Source: Cryptomeria japonica
Lineage: Eukaryota; Streptophyta; Pinopsida; Cupressales; Cupressaceae
Length of the DNA stretch: 64,000 nt
Direction: 5' to 3'
Assembly (NCBI RefSeq): GCF_030272615.1
Contig: NC_081406.1
Location: 117,312,847-117,376,846, forward strand
A model generated the notes under the pieces. That model was given only the letters and a program-made list of their open reading frames with translations, was not told the origin of the DNA and made no database searches. Positions 25,561 to 36,726 of this stretch are shown here, one piece after another (within the stretch, counting starts at the first letter, position 1; each line of letters starts with the position of its first letter). The translations under genes were made by a program, and so were the position numbers.

Positions 25561-25825
25561 AGTGTGAGGGGGAGATAGATGAGATAGAACTCAAGAAGGA
25601 TAATTAGAGCTTAGAATAGATAGAGACAATGACGGGGGAAGGAAGATGAGAGAGAGAGGAAAAGAAGAGAGACATGCATGTATACAAATATATATACATA
25701 TGTCTATCTAAACATATGTATATATAACTATAGATACGCATATATACATACATAAATACATTAAATATGTATGTCTATACATATGTATAGTAAATGCTAA
25801 GTTTACAAGAATACATTATTATGTC

Positions 25826-25997
25826 TTCATAACCTGTACGGGTTTTATGATACATAAAATAATGGTTTTACTTCTACATAACCTATATGGGTTTTGTGAA
25901 ACAAAAAATAATGGTTTTATTTCTACATAACCCATACAAGTTATGTAGAACTGTGAATAGTACTTTTTTATTTTTCAAAACCCATGCAGGTTTTGGC
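25826..25997. repeat. Cluster of 20-bp palindromes, right of the GA tract
   Basis: Four weaker variants of the CATAACC...GGTTATG palindrome occur, at about 25829-25850, 25876-25898, 25926-25950 and 25977-25996, embedded in a repeat with AAAATAATGGTTTTA. With 24783-24912 they bracket the purine tract. The DNA from 25561 to 25825 is AT-rich with (TATACATA)-like runs. Confidence 0.65.
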
Positions 25998-26269
25998 TTG
26001 GTAAGAGGGTTGGAAAATGACCCTAAGGCTTGCAAGCCCATTTTCACCCCATTTTTGTCCCTTTACACGTTTTTTCATCGTCCAACATGATTTCTCAGCT
26101 TTGTTGTCATCAAGTTTACAAATGATTAAGTGGGTATCTCTAAAATTACCACCATAATCTCACACATGTTCTTAGGTTTTTGAGCATATAATTTTTTCTA
26201 TTTTTGGACAACATTAGCATAGTAAACTTTAATTTTCTTTATCAGTGCCTTGAGAGTCCTCACAGACAT

Positions 26270-26830
26270 ATGTCTACTATTTTTTTAATAAATTTTGATA
26301 TACTTGACCAAATTCAAAGTAAATTACATATTATTGTTCTACACTAGATTCTATTCAATTGAAAAAAATTTTGCATTTTTTATTATTTTGATGCAAGTTA
26401 TGCCCAGCGCACAAACAGGTACCAAATTTTTCAGGATGCGGTCACTTCAAAAAATCATAAAAAAAATACTCAACGAAAAATTACAAATAAATAAACAACT
26501 TCTAGATCTCACTCTTACCTATCGTCCTACCAAAGGATTTTGTAAAATACTAAATCTAACTATATATTTTGTGCAGCGCACGAAAACAGCTATGTTATGT
26601 TTTTCTAAAAAAATCAGGAACAATTTTTCGTGCATGAGAGGTTTGCCCCTCTTAATCTTATCCAATTTTTTAAGAAATTAGTAGTTTAGAAACTAGATTC
26701 AGAGTAATATAATTATTATTCTTTTATCAACTCCTAGTTTTGAGTGCATGACCTTTAAATATATCTTTGAAGTTTAGGTTTACCTATTTTCAGAAAAAAA
26801 GTGGCCACTTATACCCCCATTTTTGTTCAC
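26270..26830. other. AT-rich module possibly shared with 59040-59570
   Basis: No coding content I trust. Four landmarks appear in the same order here and near 59.1-59.6 kb: CAAGTTATG, a middle CA-rich word, TTAGAAACTA (followed here by GATTCAGAG), and GCCACTTA then TTTGTTCAC or TTGGTTCAC. If real, this marks the far end of copies B and A of the DNA transposon. Confidence 0.35.
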
Positions 26831-26889
26831 CATCTTGGTGCACTTACCCAATGTCTAGGTGTCATAACCTCGCCTATTAGGGTAGGTCT

Positions 26890-27988
26890 TATTGTGGTAC
26901 CTAACCTATTCATGTTATTCCTAGTAATTTGACATATAACCTTCTATTAGGGGGACCTTGGATTCATAGCATGCAAGTTGTCCCCTCAACTTTGCATAGG
27001 CAAGTCAAATTCATTTACAACAATATGACATACACTTTGTTAGCTATCAAACCTCAAGAACCATTAAAATTTGGATCTTCTTTTTCAACTACTTCTCATT
27101 CTTCTTCCAATCCTTCTACTTCTTCAAATACATCTATTTTCTTCAATGATGTTGTTCCTTCCAGTACTCCCGATTCTTCTACTCCATCGGAATCTCCTCC
27201 TAAGGATATCTTTTCTCCTGAAGGAGTTCTCTCATATGATGATTGGGGATCCCTAGAGTTTACCCCTACTTTTATAGGAGAGTGTGGAGTATCTTGGAAA
27301 GGATCTAAGACCAAAAAGGAAAAATCTAAAGAGGAACCTAAAGAGAAACCCATTTTGTATAAACAACTAAGTAACCACTTTGTGGCTTCTTCTAATCCAA
27401 AGAATTCTTAAAATCCTTCCTCTAATTCATATAGCATTGATACCTATAAGGCGCAACCATCTCTTTCAAATTTGGCATCGCTTTATGCTCCTAGTTTTCA
27501 CATTTTAGCTGAGACTGGCTATAACAGAAATGGTTGTGGCGCAAATGAACAAGGAATTAAAGTTCTTTTAGAACATAATACACATGAAGCTTCATTTGGA
27601 CTTGGATATAATCCCTCTAAGCCCACCAAAGCATCTAAAAGACCATCTCTCAATTTGAATGCTATATTTAGTAGTGATGATAACCTCACCTCAATTAAAT
27701 CATCTTCTACTTCTTTCAACACTCATCCCCCTCATAAGTAAATCTTGGTGATGAACAAATCTCTTTATGAATCTCCTTAAGAGATTTCTAATTCCACTTA
27801 TGAGATTTTATCCTCTACTCATTCTAAAATCCCTTCTATAAATAAGGCTCTAATGAATTATACTTATTCCTCTCCTAAGATCTCTTGTGTGCAAGAGAAG
27901 TATGACTTGGTGGCCTATTCTTCTCCTATAAACTTCTCTCTTTCTAGAGACATTTTAACATTCACCATCTTATGTACATGTTTCTAAT
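26890..27988 (+). pseudogene. Protease end and G-patch-like region of a gypsy polyprotein
   Basis: One plus-strand frame continues across stops at about 26905, 27409, 27739 and 27778. It begins with the typical end of a plant gypsy aspartic protease (YNLLLGGPWIHSMQVVPST and VKFIYNNM). After a Ser/Pro-rich linker comes a G-patch-like piece, ETGYNRNGCGANEQGIK, followed by ASFGLGYNPSKP. In complete plant elements this segment lies between protease and reverse transcriptase. Here it runs into a low-complexity tail and then non-coding DNA, with no polymerase. The upstream part of the element is missing. Confidence 0.75.
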
Positions 27989-29506
27989 CTCACTTATAGT
28001 AGATCATTTAACATGTCATATTCAAATAACTCATTCAATCCATCATGTCTTTAAATAACATTAATGGATATTATGTTGCTTGTCATTATGTGATATTGGT
28101 AGCTCACTTACTGGGGGCTCATTGTCATTCATGATGGTACAATTTCACGTGCAATCATACTTTTGGAAGCAACATAATAGCCTATTTCTATCTCATCTCT
28201 TCTCCCTATATATATAGGGGGTAGGAATGATTTCAAACATCTCTCCTCCTTAAGATTAAAATTTCCCCTTTGTGAAGTAGTGTCTTCTATAGGGATTTCT
28301 TATTGATTGTAGAGGTGTATTCATATTTGAATTTATTCTCTCATATTGGAACAAGCATCCCTAATGGGGGATCTTAAGTACATATCTTTAATTAGGGCCT
28401 CCTCCTAGGTATTGGAAGTCTTTGATCATTCATTAATTTATTTTCTTCATTGAACAATATCTTTTATAATAAACCCTTCTATTTTGTGCACGTTCATATC
28501 CTTGATGAGGATCTTTTGCCTTCTTTTAGAAGAGTGTTGTTATAAATAATCTCTCCTTGATGTCATCTCAATCCTTTAATCTTTTCAAAACTCTTGCATT
28601 CATTCATTCTAGAAGATATTATATTTATCTAAGACAACTCCACATGAAGGTAGATGTCTTTTGAACAAAGATCTCTTCTCCTCCAAGGATCTCCTATACA
28701 CTTATATAGCAAGATATCTCTTTTCAACTATCTTATCCTTACTTGAAGAGTATTCCCTCTCTTTCTTGGATTGATGACATTGTTGCATGATGGATATATT
28801 CTTGGTGTTGAAGGTAGGTATCCTTGTTCTACTTGCACACACATGGACGAGGTTGAGTGGAACTAATGTGTTTTCACTCTCCTCCCTTACATGGATCACC
28901 TAGACAGACTCTGGGGGCTAGTTTTCCTCATCCTTCTCTCCATGGATCACCTAGTTTTAGGGGTGATATGTCCATGGTTCCTTTTCTCTTCTCATGGATC
29001 ACCAAAGTGTGTATTAATGCTTTCTATCTCTTCTTCCTTCTCTTTGCATTTGTTTCCATTTAAATCTTTCATCTTGTGTTAGAGAGCTCTCAAATCCTCA
29101 CACTCTTTATTGTGTTGGAATTGAGGCTTAGTTATCTTTCCTACCAAATGATTCTCCATTAGTTTTTGATCTTCTATCAAATCTTCTTGTGAGAATTTAT
29201 CATCAATATTCTTTCACAATTCAATGTGGTAAACATGATACCCTGTTTCAACTCACTAAAAATTAGCAAGCCGAAACAAGGGGGGCATATAGATACCCTT
29301 GAATTTTCATCACCTTCCTTAGTAATAATTTAGGTGATTTTGTGATTTTATCTTTAACATGTGTTTTTGTAGGGTGTGGTTCTTGACTGTGTACTGTAGA
29401 TGTCGTTGGCAGCTTCATCTGACAACTTATGGATATATCATTTTTTAAATGATGTTTACTTTTGTGTACTTTAGCTTGCATATGCACGTAGTGTCATATG
29501 ACCACT

Positions 29507-29521
29507 AAAATGGGGGATAAA
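29507..29521 (+). other. Polypurine tract of the second gypsy element
   Basis: AAAATGGGGGATAAA directly precedes the TGTAGTG start of the LTR, the same arrangement as at the first gypsy element. Confidence 0.7.
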
Positions 29522-31200
29522 TGTAGTGTTGTAAACTGTACACCCTTTCTAGGGTGGTACAATTTTACACTTAGGTTAGCACCTACCTTAGTGTGTCTTG
29601 CATCTTGCATTTCTAATTTTCCTTTAAGCATTTAATTAATTAAATTAATTAAATCTAAAGTCATGTTTCATCACTTCATACATTATAAAATTGGGCCCTT
29701 TACCCTAAGTTTGCCCCTTTTTATTTTGTTCTTCCAATAAATCATTTAATCATAAACCCTAATTATGTTCTATTTTGACCTTTCAGGCCTGATTTCACAT
29801 AGCAAAACACCTTGAAATCAGTTGTTACTTTGGGATTTGCTCTAATATCATCATATCTAACAACCCTAAAAAAATTGGTGAAAATTTGGTCAGACCGTGG
29901 CAGGAATGCACATGGTCCTCGACTTTTTTCCCAAAGTTTTGGGAGCGTAATTATATGATATTATAATGCTTAACCCCAAAATATTGGTAGGAAATTCAAT
30001 TCCTAGGTTGTCCTAAAGGAGGAACTAAGTCGAAATTAAGATCTAGGGTTTCATACATAAGATCTCTCTTTCTTCATTTGAAGGCAACTAAGATCTATCT
30101 ACCTAATCAAATAATGGAAAAAGTTGTTGGAGCGAGCACAAGGAGCCTTCTTTGTAGTGAAAGAGAAGCCTATGTGGATCCTTCAACAACATTCAACAAC
30201 ATTCAACAAAATTTCATCAATAATTCATCATCAATTAGGAGCCTTGAAGAAATTGAAGAGTAATAGGAGATCTAGTGGCAATATCTCTCCCTGGGGGATT
30301 GGTATGATTTCATGTTATTTTCACGTCTTTGTATGAGATTCTTTACATCAATTTGCATATTTACATTCATACTTTAGATCATTTAAAATATTTTCTTTGA
30401 AGCATTTTTATTTGCATTCACATTTACATTTAGGGTTTACTCTCATGCGTAGGGTAGCTCTAGTTTCTTTCATTTTAGGATCTTGCATACACACAAAGTT
30501 CTAGCACACACATTTTTAGTATATTATTGGCTATTTGTGGAGATAGAAATCACCAACATAGGGGTTTTACTGAGGCAAAACCCTATATAGCCACCCAAAC
30601 CCTTCCTTTTTAGTTGTAGGTGTAGAAACAGACATTGAGAGGAAGTTTTAGATTAGGAAAAGGCACAGGAACAGTCCAAAATATTCATATTTTCCCTTAC
30701 ATGCCTAGGAAAAGGGCGTGGTGCCCTGGCCCTACCCAAGATAGTGGCATGGAACCATGCTCCCTCCACTTTGTAGTGAAATTTGACAGGTTGCAAGTTC
30801 AAGTCATTAGATTTGCAATCTTTCAGTTGTAGCTCTCTGTCATATTCTCAGGGACAGTGGCATGGCTCCTTGATCTTGGTCAGTTGGTAGAGTTTGCAAC
30901 ATCAAGTACACATCCAAAATCCTCCCCCTTTCACACTTTTAGTATCTCAATTTCATATCTACAAGTTTGTGCAATTCTGAGTTCATTTATGCTTCATTCT
31001 TTATCTCCTAATCTAGTTGATCATTCAAACCCTAGTTTATCTCATCATTTGCAACAAGAGGAATAGAAACCCTAAGAGTTATTCTTTAGCTCTCTCTTTC
31101 TCATAAGAAGTAGCCAAATTGAACTATCTCCCTAGGCTCTTTCATATTCCCAATGTGTTGGCTAAAGTGGGATTAGGTCCTAGTCACTCAGTCTCATTTT
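29522..31200 (+). repeat. 3' LTR of the second gypsy element (right end uncertain)
   Basis: Starts TGTAGTGTTG after the polypurine tract. Near 29890-29935 it holds a changed version of the box found in the first gypsy element, GAATGCACATGGTCCTCGAC. Further GTGGCATGG...CCATGCTCC words occur near 30750 and 30855. No second LTR copy is present, so the end is a guess. Confidence 0.5.
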
Positions 31201-31750
31201 TTCCATCTCCATAATAATATTAAGTACTAATGTTTATTTACTTGGTCTATTTAATGGTTGATGACAAAGGAGGAGTTTACATAGATCCAAGAGGGCACCT
31301 TGATGGCTATTTCATTTGGCCTTGATAGCTTTCTGGTACATATATTATTGCACCTAGTCATTTGTATTTTATTGTACATACATGATCATCATTTATAAGT
31401 AGCACAAGTGTGGGGCTGTGCGATTCGAGATATGGTAGTGTAGTTGGAGACAAGGGAACGGTAATTGGATGCAAATATGATTTAATGAATAGTTTAAATA
31501 ACTTATAATTATTATACACGTCTAGACATAGATTGATAGTTTTACATACTTGTTGTGTATATGTACAGAAAATTATTGGCTTCACATCCTTGTTGACTAC
31601 ACCCACTATACCAAAAGATTAAGAAGAAGAAGAAAAGATGCCTTGGGTACATGTGTTTATTTTATTTTGTGTTTACTAGATATAATTCGTTATTATCAGT
31701 GACAATTATATGCTAACTTGTATCAATATCATGTTTGTGAATGTATGTAG
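31201..31750. other. Left end of DNA-transposon copy A
   Basis: Mostly AT-rich. A possible further exon follows GTACAG at 31569 and could read YWLHILVDYTHYTKRLRRRR up to a GT near 31647, but its phase does not fit the next exon, so I leave it open. Confidence 0.3.
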
Positions 31751-32007
31751 GTTGTGTATGAAAATATTGAAAACATACCTCCTCTATCGAAGACATACAT
31801 CAAGAGTACTCCAAAGCCAAAGAGAAAACGTGGAGATGAGGTAAACAAGAATACTTCAATTATAGTTCATTTTTATGTTAAAATTTCAAATGTGAGTTAT
31901 ATAATATAACTAATCTTAATTGTGGTTTGTTTTTTCTTGTACAGGATCCTTTAGAGCCTAGAAGTGAGGTGAAGAGGATTAATTTTGATGATCCATCAGT
32001 AGCTTAG
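31751..32007 (+). pseudogene. Last two exons of the plus-strand gene of DNA-transposon copy A
   Basis: Exon 31751-31840 follows TATGTAG and is open in all 30 codons, ending KPKRKRGDE before GTAAAC. Exon 31945-32007 follows TTGTACAG and encodes EPRSEVKRINFDDPSVA and a stop. Both splice sites are intact and phase 0. The basic KPKRKR stretch could be a nuclear localisation signal. The same C-terminus, with a broken acceptor, is in copy B at 17360-17594. The family is not recognised. The gene points at the transposase remnant on the other strand. Confidence 0.55.
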
Positions 32008-32559
32008 GATATTATAGATAGTTTTGTGATGCTTACATGTCTAGTTGGTATGTATATTTTGTATATGGACATACATTCACATATATAGACATACATTTTG
32101 TTTGAGTTGGCATTTATGTCATATTTATGTATGGACATACACTTGTAATCATTTAACATTTTCATATATATATAGAAGTTGATATTTGATCATATAAATT
32201 GTTGCAAATGTGTGCATGGTGTTATCATTTTAAACTTTAATCTTCAATCCAATAATTAACAATGGTTAATATGGTTATATAATGAACAATACAATTCATT
32301 TCATTTCATCGCAAGTGTTATTTGTATAATCTTTAGATTATATATAATTTATTTCATCTAAATTGTAAGTGTTAAATTTGGTTGCCTTTGGCAACTTCAC
32401 CAAATTTAATGACCTCCTTGCTCATCAAGACTCCATGAGGTCAAATTTGGAAGATGAGTGTTTTGATGGATTCTCAATGTAAATAAATTGAAATATAGTC
32501 ATTTTTTATGTAATAAGGTCATCTAGACCAATATTTGTTATGTCTAGTCATAGGTTACT

Positions 32560-32800
32560 CATATTGGCAAAATTGCTCAAGATTGCTCAAAAGTTGTAAA
32601 AAGTTGTCAATGGGGGTTCATGTGTCAAAATGATTCATCTTTGTTTTTCAAGATTCCCTACGGTTTTATTAGGGAAGCATTTTTTCAGCTGGCAAAAAAA
32701 TCATCAGTTTGATTCAATCAAATTTTGTTGTGTGGCCAATTTCACGTTCTTCTTGTCATGATCATGAACCGTCGGTTTTGACATGTCTAGTTAGGCATAG
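32560..32800. other. Single diverged unit of the 350-bp satellite
   Basis: Words in the same order as in the array at 18521-20505: ATGGGGGTTCATGTGTC, CCCTACGGTTTTA, ATCATCAGT, CGTTCTTCT and CATGAACCGTCGG followed by TCTAGTTAGG. Here there is one unit, between the two convergent genes. DNA at 32008-32559 is AT-rich and unannotated. Confidence 0.5.
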
Positions 32801-34880
32801 ACCTCTCTACATGCATTATACTCAACCAATAAAACATACGGGCATTCTTGAATTGACCCATACAATTATCTGACCATATGGGATGTCGATCAATTGCAAT
32901 ATCTTTCTCATGAAAGAACTCAAAAAAACTCTCGAAAGAATGTTGCACATAATTGGAGGAGTGTGATCTATCATCAATCATATAAAAATGATACTCCCTG
33001 ATTATCTTCCTATCCTCTTATGTACTATCAGGAGCATGTCTATATGCAATGTGAACAAAAATAGCAATCTGTATTGAATTGTAATACTGAGACTGTACCT
33101 CATTCTGTGGTTGCAATGTATAGTTCTCTGCAAAATTAACCACCGATACAATAGTGCCAATCGGGAAAGAGTACTTACACATCCTGAACTATTGATCCAA
33201 CCACTGATACCTATGGGTGTGCCTTGCATACTTGTAGAAAATATTTCCCTTAAAATCCAAAATAAAATCAGCAACACTCACTTCTCTTGAGACTAATTCT
33301 CATCTAGAACCTTCACTTCCACTCTTCAAAGTATATTTCATTGTCTCATATTTTTTTCTCAACACAATTCTTTCTCAACTCGTGTTTGCTGCCCTCATGA
33401 AAACATGAAACAAACTTTGAAAACCCACCATATTGTGAGCACTTCTCATTCAAACAATCATTTCTCTAGAAATAACAGCCATCATCTCTAAGGCATAAAA
33501 ATAGATCTTGCAAGTCTCTTGATGATCTCACAAATAACATTGCACCATACTCTTGCAACATCTCATTAGTATGCATTGTAAAACGAATATGGCATAAAAG
33601 TTCATGGTACACTGAAAACTCCACATGGTACTTACAACAAAAAGTATTACGAATCTTAAGAGGTACACAATAAAATGGCTTCAAATATTCAAAGGCCCTT
33701 TGTGATATTTCCAAAGTTGGATGTACTTCACAAAACAATTTGTACAACATTGTTTGGTTTGATTTGATTCCAAGAAATGTTTGGGATGTGGTGTGCGGTC
33801 TCGGTTGCTGATTCTTAATTTCAAAACATCATTTACATTGGGTGATACTCTAGAATTAGAGTGCCAACATTGTTGAATTTCCTCCTTCACATTGTCACTC
33901 ACCTTTCTATCAACACATGGAAGCCTCCCACCAAGAGCCCATGTATCATGTTGAAGTGGATCATCAAGTCTTTGTCTTCGTGCAAGTGCTCTATCCAAAT
34001 TTTTATGGTTTATGTTCAAATCAACACAAGTTTGTCTCATTTGATGAGCCTTCCTCAATTGATGGCTTACTACGGAGGCTGCAATCACTCTTCAAGCGGC
34101 TCTCTTATCTATTTCCTTGGTATTCTTTCCAATAGAATTAAGAGCATTAAATATATTTTTGACATTAATAGAATTTCTCTCCATCTTCTTGTTCATACGA
34201 ATCTTCAATTTGTTTAGCAATGGTCTCATCTTTACCATCTTTAGCAATTGAACAAAAAGTTGGCATTGCTCAATCAATGTCTTATTGCGAAAATTTTGGT
34301 CGAAATATGTGTAGCCCACAATCGAATGGTTCTTATTGACCTCTTGCCTTCAATATTCACAATAATGTTCTAATCAATTTCAAGTAAGCATTTTGGGGTT
34401 TTTGAAGGTCTTGGATTTTGGAATTTGTCTTTCATTCATGAGAGGGTCTTAATTTATGAAGTAATTAGGTGTTACATATTGTTCACTTCGCTGAGCAATT
34501 CCACCTTCAATGCCAAAGTTTTCCACATTTTCACCTCCAATGTCAAATTTTTCCACATGTTCACCTCCTATGTCAAAATTTTCTACATTTTCACCTCCAA
34601 TGTCAAAAAATTTCATATCTACACCAAAATTATGGACACCTTCATTGTCAACTCCCAAATTTTCACTTTCCATTCTCACATCATGTTGAGAATTTTCATC
34701 ATCACTTTCAACATTTTCAACATGTTCAACATTTTCACTTTCAAAATTTACATTTTCATTTTCAATAACTTGTTCAACATTTTCAAATTCAATTTCCTCT
34801 TCACTTGAAGTAACATTAGCAATATTTAACGTACCTTGTCTTCTCCTCCTATGACCTTCTCTATCTCTTTCTCTATACAC
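32787..34880 (-). pseudogene. DDE transposase of DNA-transposon copy A, C-terminally truncated
   Basis: Minus-strand remnant from a low-complexity acidic N-terminus (34880, repeated GGENVENFDI) through the conserved block near 33.7-33.95 kb (WALGGRLPCVDRK, RVSPNVNDVLKLRI, RTPHPKHFL). The core has FPIGTIVSVVNFAENYT near 33135, QPQNEVQSQYY, and WSDNCMGQFKNARMFYWL near 32870. The first catalytic aspartate expected in VDFAENYT is asparagine here. The third motif and the C-terminus are missing, and several stops and frame changes are present. Relation to copy B is clear in the block with PHPKH and QFKNARMFYWL. It is inactive on this evidence. Confidence 0.65.
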
Positions 34881-35127
34881 TTCAATTTGGTCATTTGAAG
34901 TCTTTCTTTTGCATTTAGACTTTCAACAACTACTATTCCCCATTTACCTCCAAAAAAATGCTCCTAAATGATTGACAATGTAAGATTTGACCTTAAAAAT
35001 CTCTCAAAAGCACAATTTGTCTCAACCTATCTGAAAACCTATGATTGTCAACATAAACCAGAATGTGAAGAATGTGAGTCATTGGAATCCACAAAATGGC
35101 CCACAAGGCTCTTTTTTATTTACAACA

Positions 35128-35312
35128 ATAGGATATCTGATATAATCGGATATAATCGGATATCCGATTATATCAGATATCTAATTTTAATGCAAGAATT
35201 TGGGGTCCCATAAATGATTCTCATTGTCGCCTTTTTGTTTACTTTTGCCACATTAATGGTAGTGACAGAAATTGAATATCCGATTATATTAGATATCCTA
35301 TTTGAGTACTCA
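35128..35312. repeat. Palindromes upstream of the copy A transposase
   Basis: A nearly perfect palindrome at about 35132-35182 is built from GATATAATCGG and its complement, with arms of about 22 bp. A half copy (ATATCCGATTATATTAGATA) lies at 35274-35300. The position matches the palindromes of copy B, but the sequence is different. Confidence 0.7.
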
Positions 35313-35324
35313 TATTTTAGGGAG

Positions 35325-35672
35325 AGAGATTAGGGGAGGGGAGATAGAGAGATTAGGGGAGAGAGGGGGGATGGGGTAGGGGGAGAGAGAGATTAGGGGA
35401 CAAAGAGAGAGATATTAGGAGAGAGTGGGGGGATGGGGTAGAGGAGAGAGAGAGAGATTAGGGGAGAGGGAGAGAGAGAGATTAGGGGGAGAGAGAGAGA
35501 TTAGGGGAGAGGGAGAGAGAGAAATTAGGGGAAAGGGGGAGAGAGAGAAATATTAGGATAGAGCAGGAGAAAGAGAGAGATTATGGGAGAGAGGGGGAGG
35601 AGGGAGGGGGAGAGAGAGAGAGAGAGAGAGAGTAAGAGAGAGAGAGAGATAGAGAGAGAGAGAGATTAGGGG
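35325..35672. repeat. GA-rich purine tract, left part
   Basis: Purine tract of GAGAGATTAGGGGAGAGGG-type units, ending GATTAGGGG at the left border of the large hAT-like element. Units of the same kind (GAGATATTAGGGGAGAGG) resume just beyond its right border at 57479-57560. Confidence 0.9.
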
Positions 35673-35680
35673 ACATGGAG

Positions 35681-35696
35681 CAGGGATAACTTTAAG
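35681..35696 (+). repeat. Left terminal inverted repeat of the hAT-like element
   Basis: CAGGGATAACTTTAAG, paired with 57463-57478. It is preceded by the candidate target duplication ACATGGAG. Confidence 0.5.
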
Positions 35697-35771
35697 AAAC
35701 CACCCCTTGAGCAACTGTGTAAAATCCTTGTGAATCAGACATTATTTTTCGAGGGGAAATTTTCATATTGA

Positions 35772-36090
35772 TGGCGAAATGTTTTTTCAAAATAGGGAAA
35801 AATTTATTTTGTATTGGAAATTTTTTCTAGGTTACGAAAATTCCATAAATTTCTGGGGAATAATACCTTATTCTATAGGGAAAATATATTGTAGGAGGTG
35901 AATAATTTTTGTTAAAAGGAACAAATATATAATTGTATGGGCAAAAAATTTTACTCTAAAGGAAAAATTATTTAAATGTATTGGCGATTTTTATCCACTG
36001 CTTGAAAATTATTTAATTTGTTTTGGCGAATATTTTGTTATTTAAGGAAAAACATATAATTTATTGGCGATTTCATGAATTCATTGCCAT
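35772..36090. repeat. Left subterminal motif cluster of the hAT-like element
   Basis: GGCGAAAT, TTGGCGATTTTT, TTTTGGCGAATATTTT and TTGGCGATTTCATG recur within about 300 bp of AT-rich DNA. GGCGAATATTTT recurs in inverse orientation near the right end. In hAT elements such subterminal repeats are usually where the transposase binds. Confidence 0.5.
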
Positions 36091-36726
36091 TAATGGACAA
36101 GGCACATCACATCACATCAGTACATCACATTGAGTCTAGATGCTGCACTATGTATCAATAAGTGCGGCCTCTTTGACATGTGAAGGGTGACACATACCTA
36201 AAATCCATCAATGATTTTAAACCATTCGATGATCATAGATCAATGGCTGAAGTTTTATTTTGGCCCAATTTTTTGAAGAGAACATAGCTCACCAGAAAGT
36301 CCTCAGAATGGAATTGGATTCAATAGACACGTATCAAATGTCATGAATCATGATCAATAATTTTGAGCATTTAATATATATTTATTCACTAGCTACAATC
36401 CACTCTGTCCCATGGACTTCCAATGTGGTACTTTCCAACTTGGTACTGGTTTATAACTGTTTCCAATTTCACACACTAGTGCATTTATGGGAAAGATTTG
36501 CAAAGATACAAAAGATTTAAAAAAAATTAAAGCAATTAATAATATTAGAGAAGTAATTATTACAATCAAGAGATTCAACTATTTATATACGATCTCTGCT
36601 TCTTTCATCTTCAATTAGCCTTTGCCATTTGGTAGTTAAATCATCGGAGCTCACGGTATTTAAATTCTTCCTCTAGTTTAGGTTTATAGGCTCAGGTTGT
36701 TTAATTTGTTAATCTGATTTCTCAAG
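36091..36726 (+). promoter_or_regulatory. Upstream region of the 36727 gene
   Basis: AT-rich, no coding signal. CTATTTATATACG near 36578 is a plausible TATA box about 150 bp before the ATG at 36727, leaving a pyrimidine-rich leader such as TTCTTTCATCTTCAATTAGCC. Confidence 0.35.

Larger units (their letters stand above)
26890..31200 (+). mobile_element. Right half of a second gag-protease-only gypsy element
   Basis: From left to right there is the protease fragment, about 1.5 kb of non-coding DNA (27989-29506, with repeated CATGGATCACCTAG words near 28885-29000), a polypurine tract at 29507-29521 and an LTR starting TGTAGTGTTGTAAACTG at 29522. The 5' half with gag and the 5' LTR is gone, probably through truncation at the copy B border. 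The right LTR end is only estimated at about 31.2 kb. No target duplication can be recovered. Confidence 0.6.

Noticed and set aside
24856-25594. Long Ser-Leu-Pro-rich frames on the minus strand
   Set aside because: They come from the GA-rich purine tract; the same holds for frames at 58184-58529.
28857-29082. Two overlapping plus-strand frames with HGSP and MDHL repeats
   Set aside because: They arise from repeated CATGGATCACC words in the untranslated region of a gypsy element.
34425-34808. Plus-strand frame of 127 codons rich in Phe, Ile and His
   Set aside because: It is the complement of the low-complexity acidic N-terminus of the copy A transposase.
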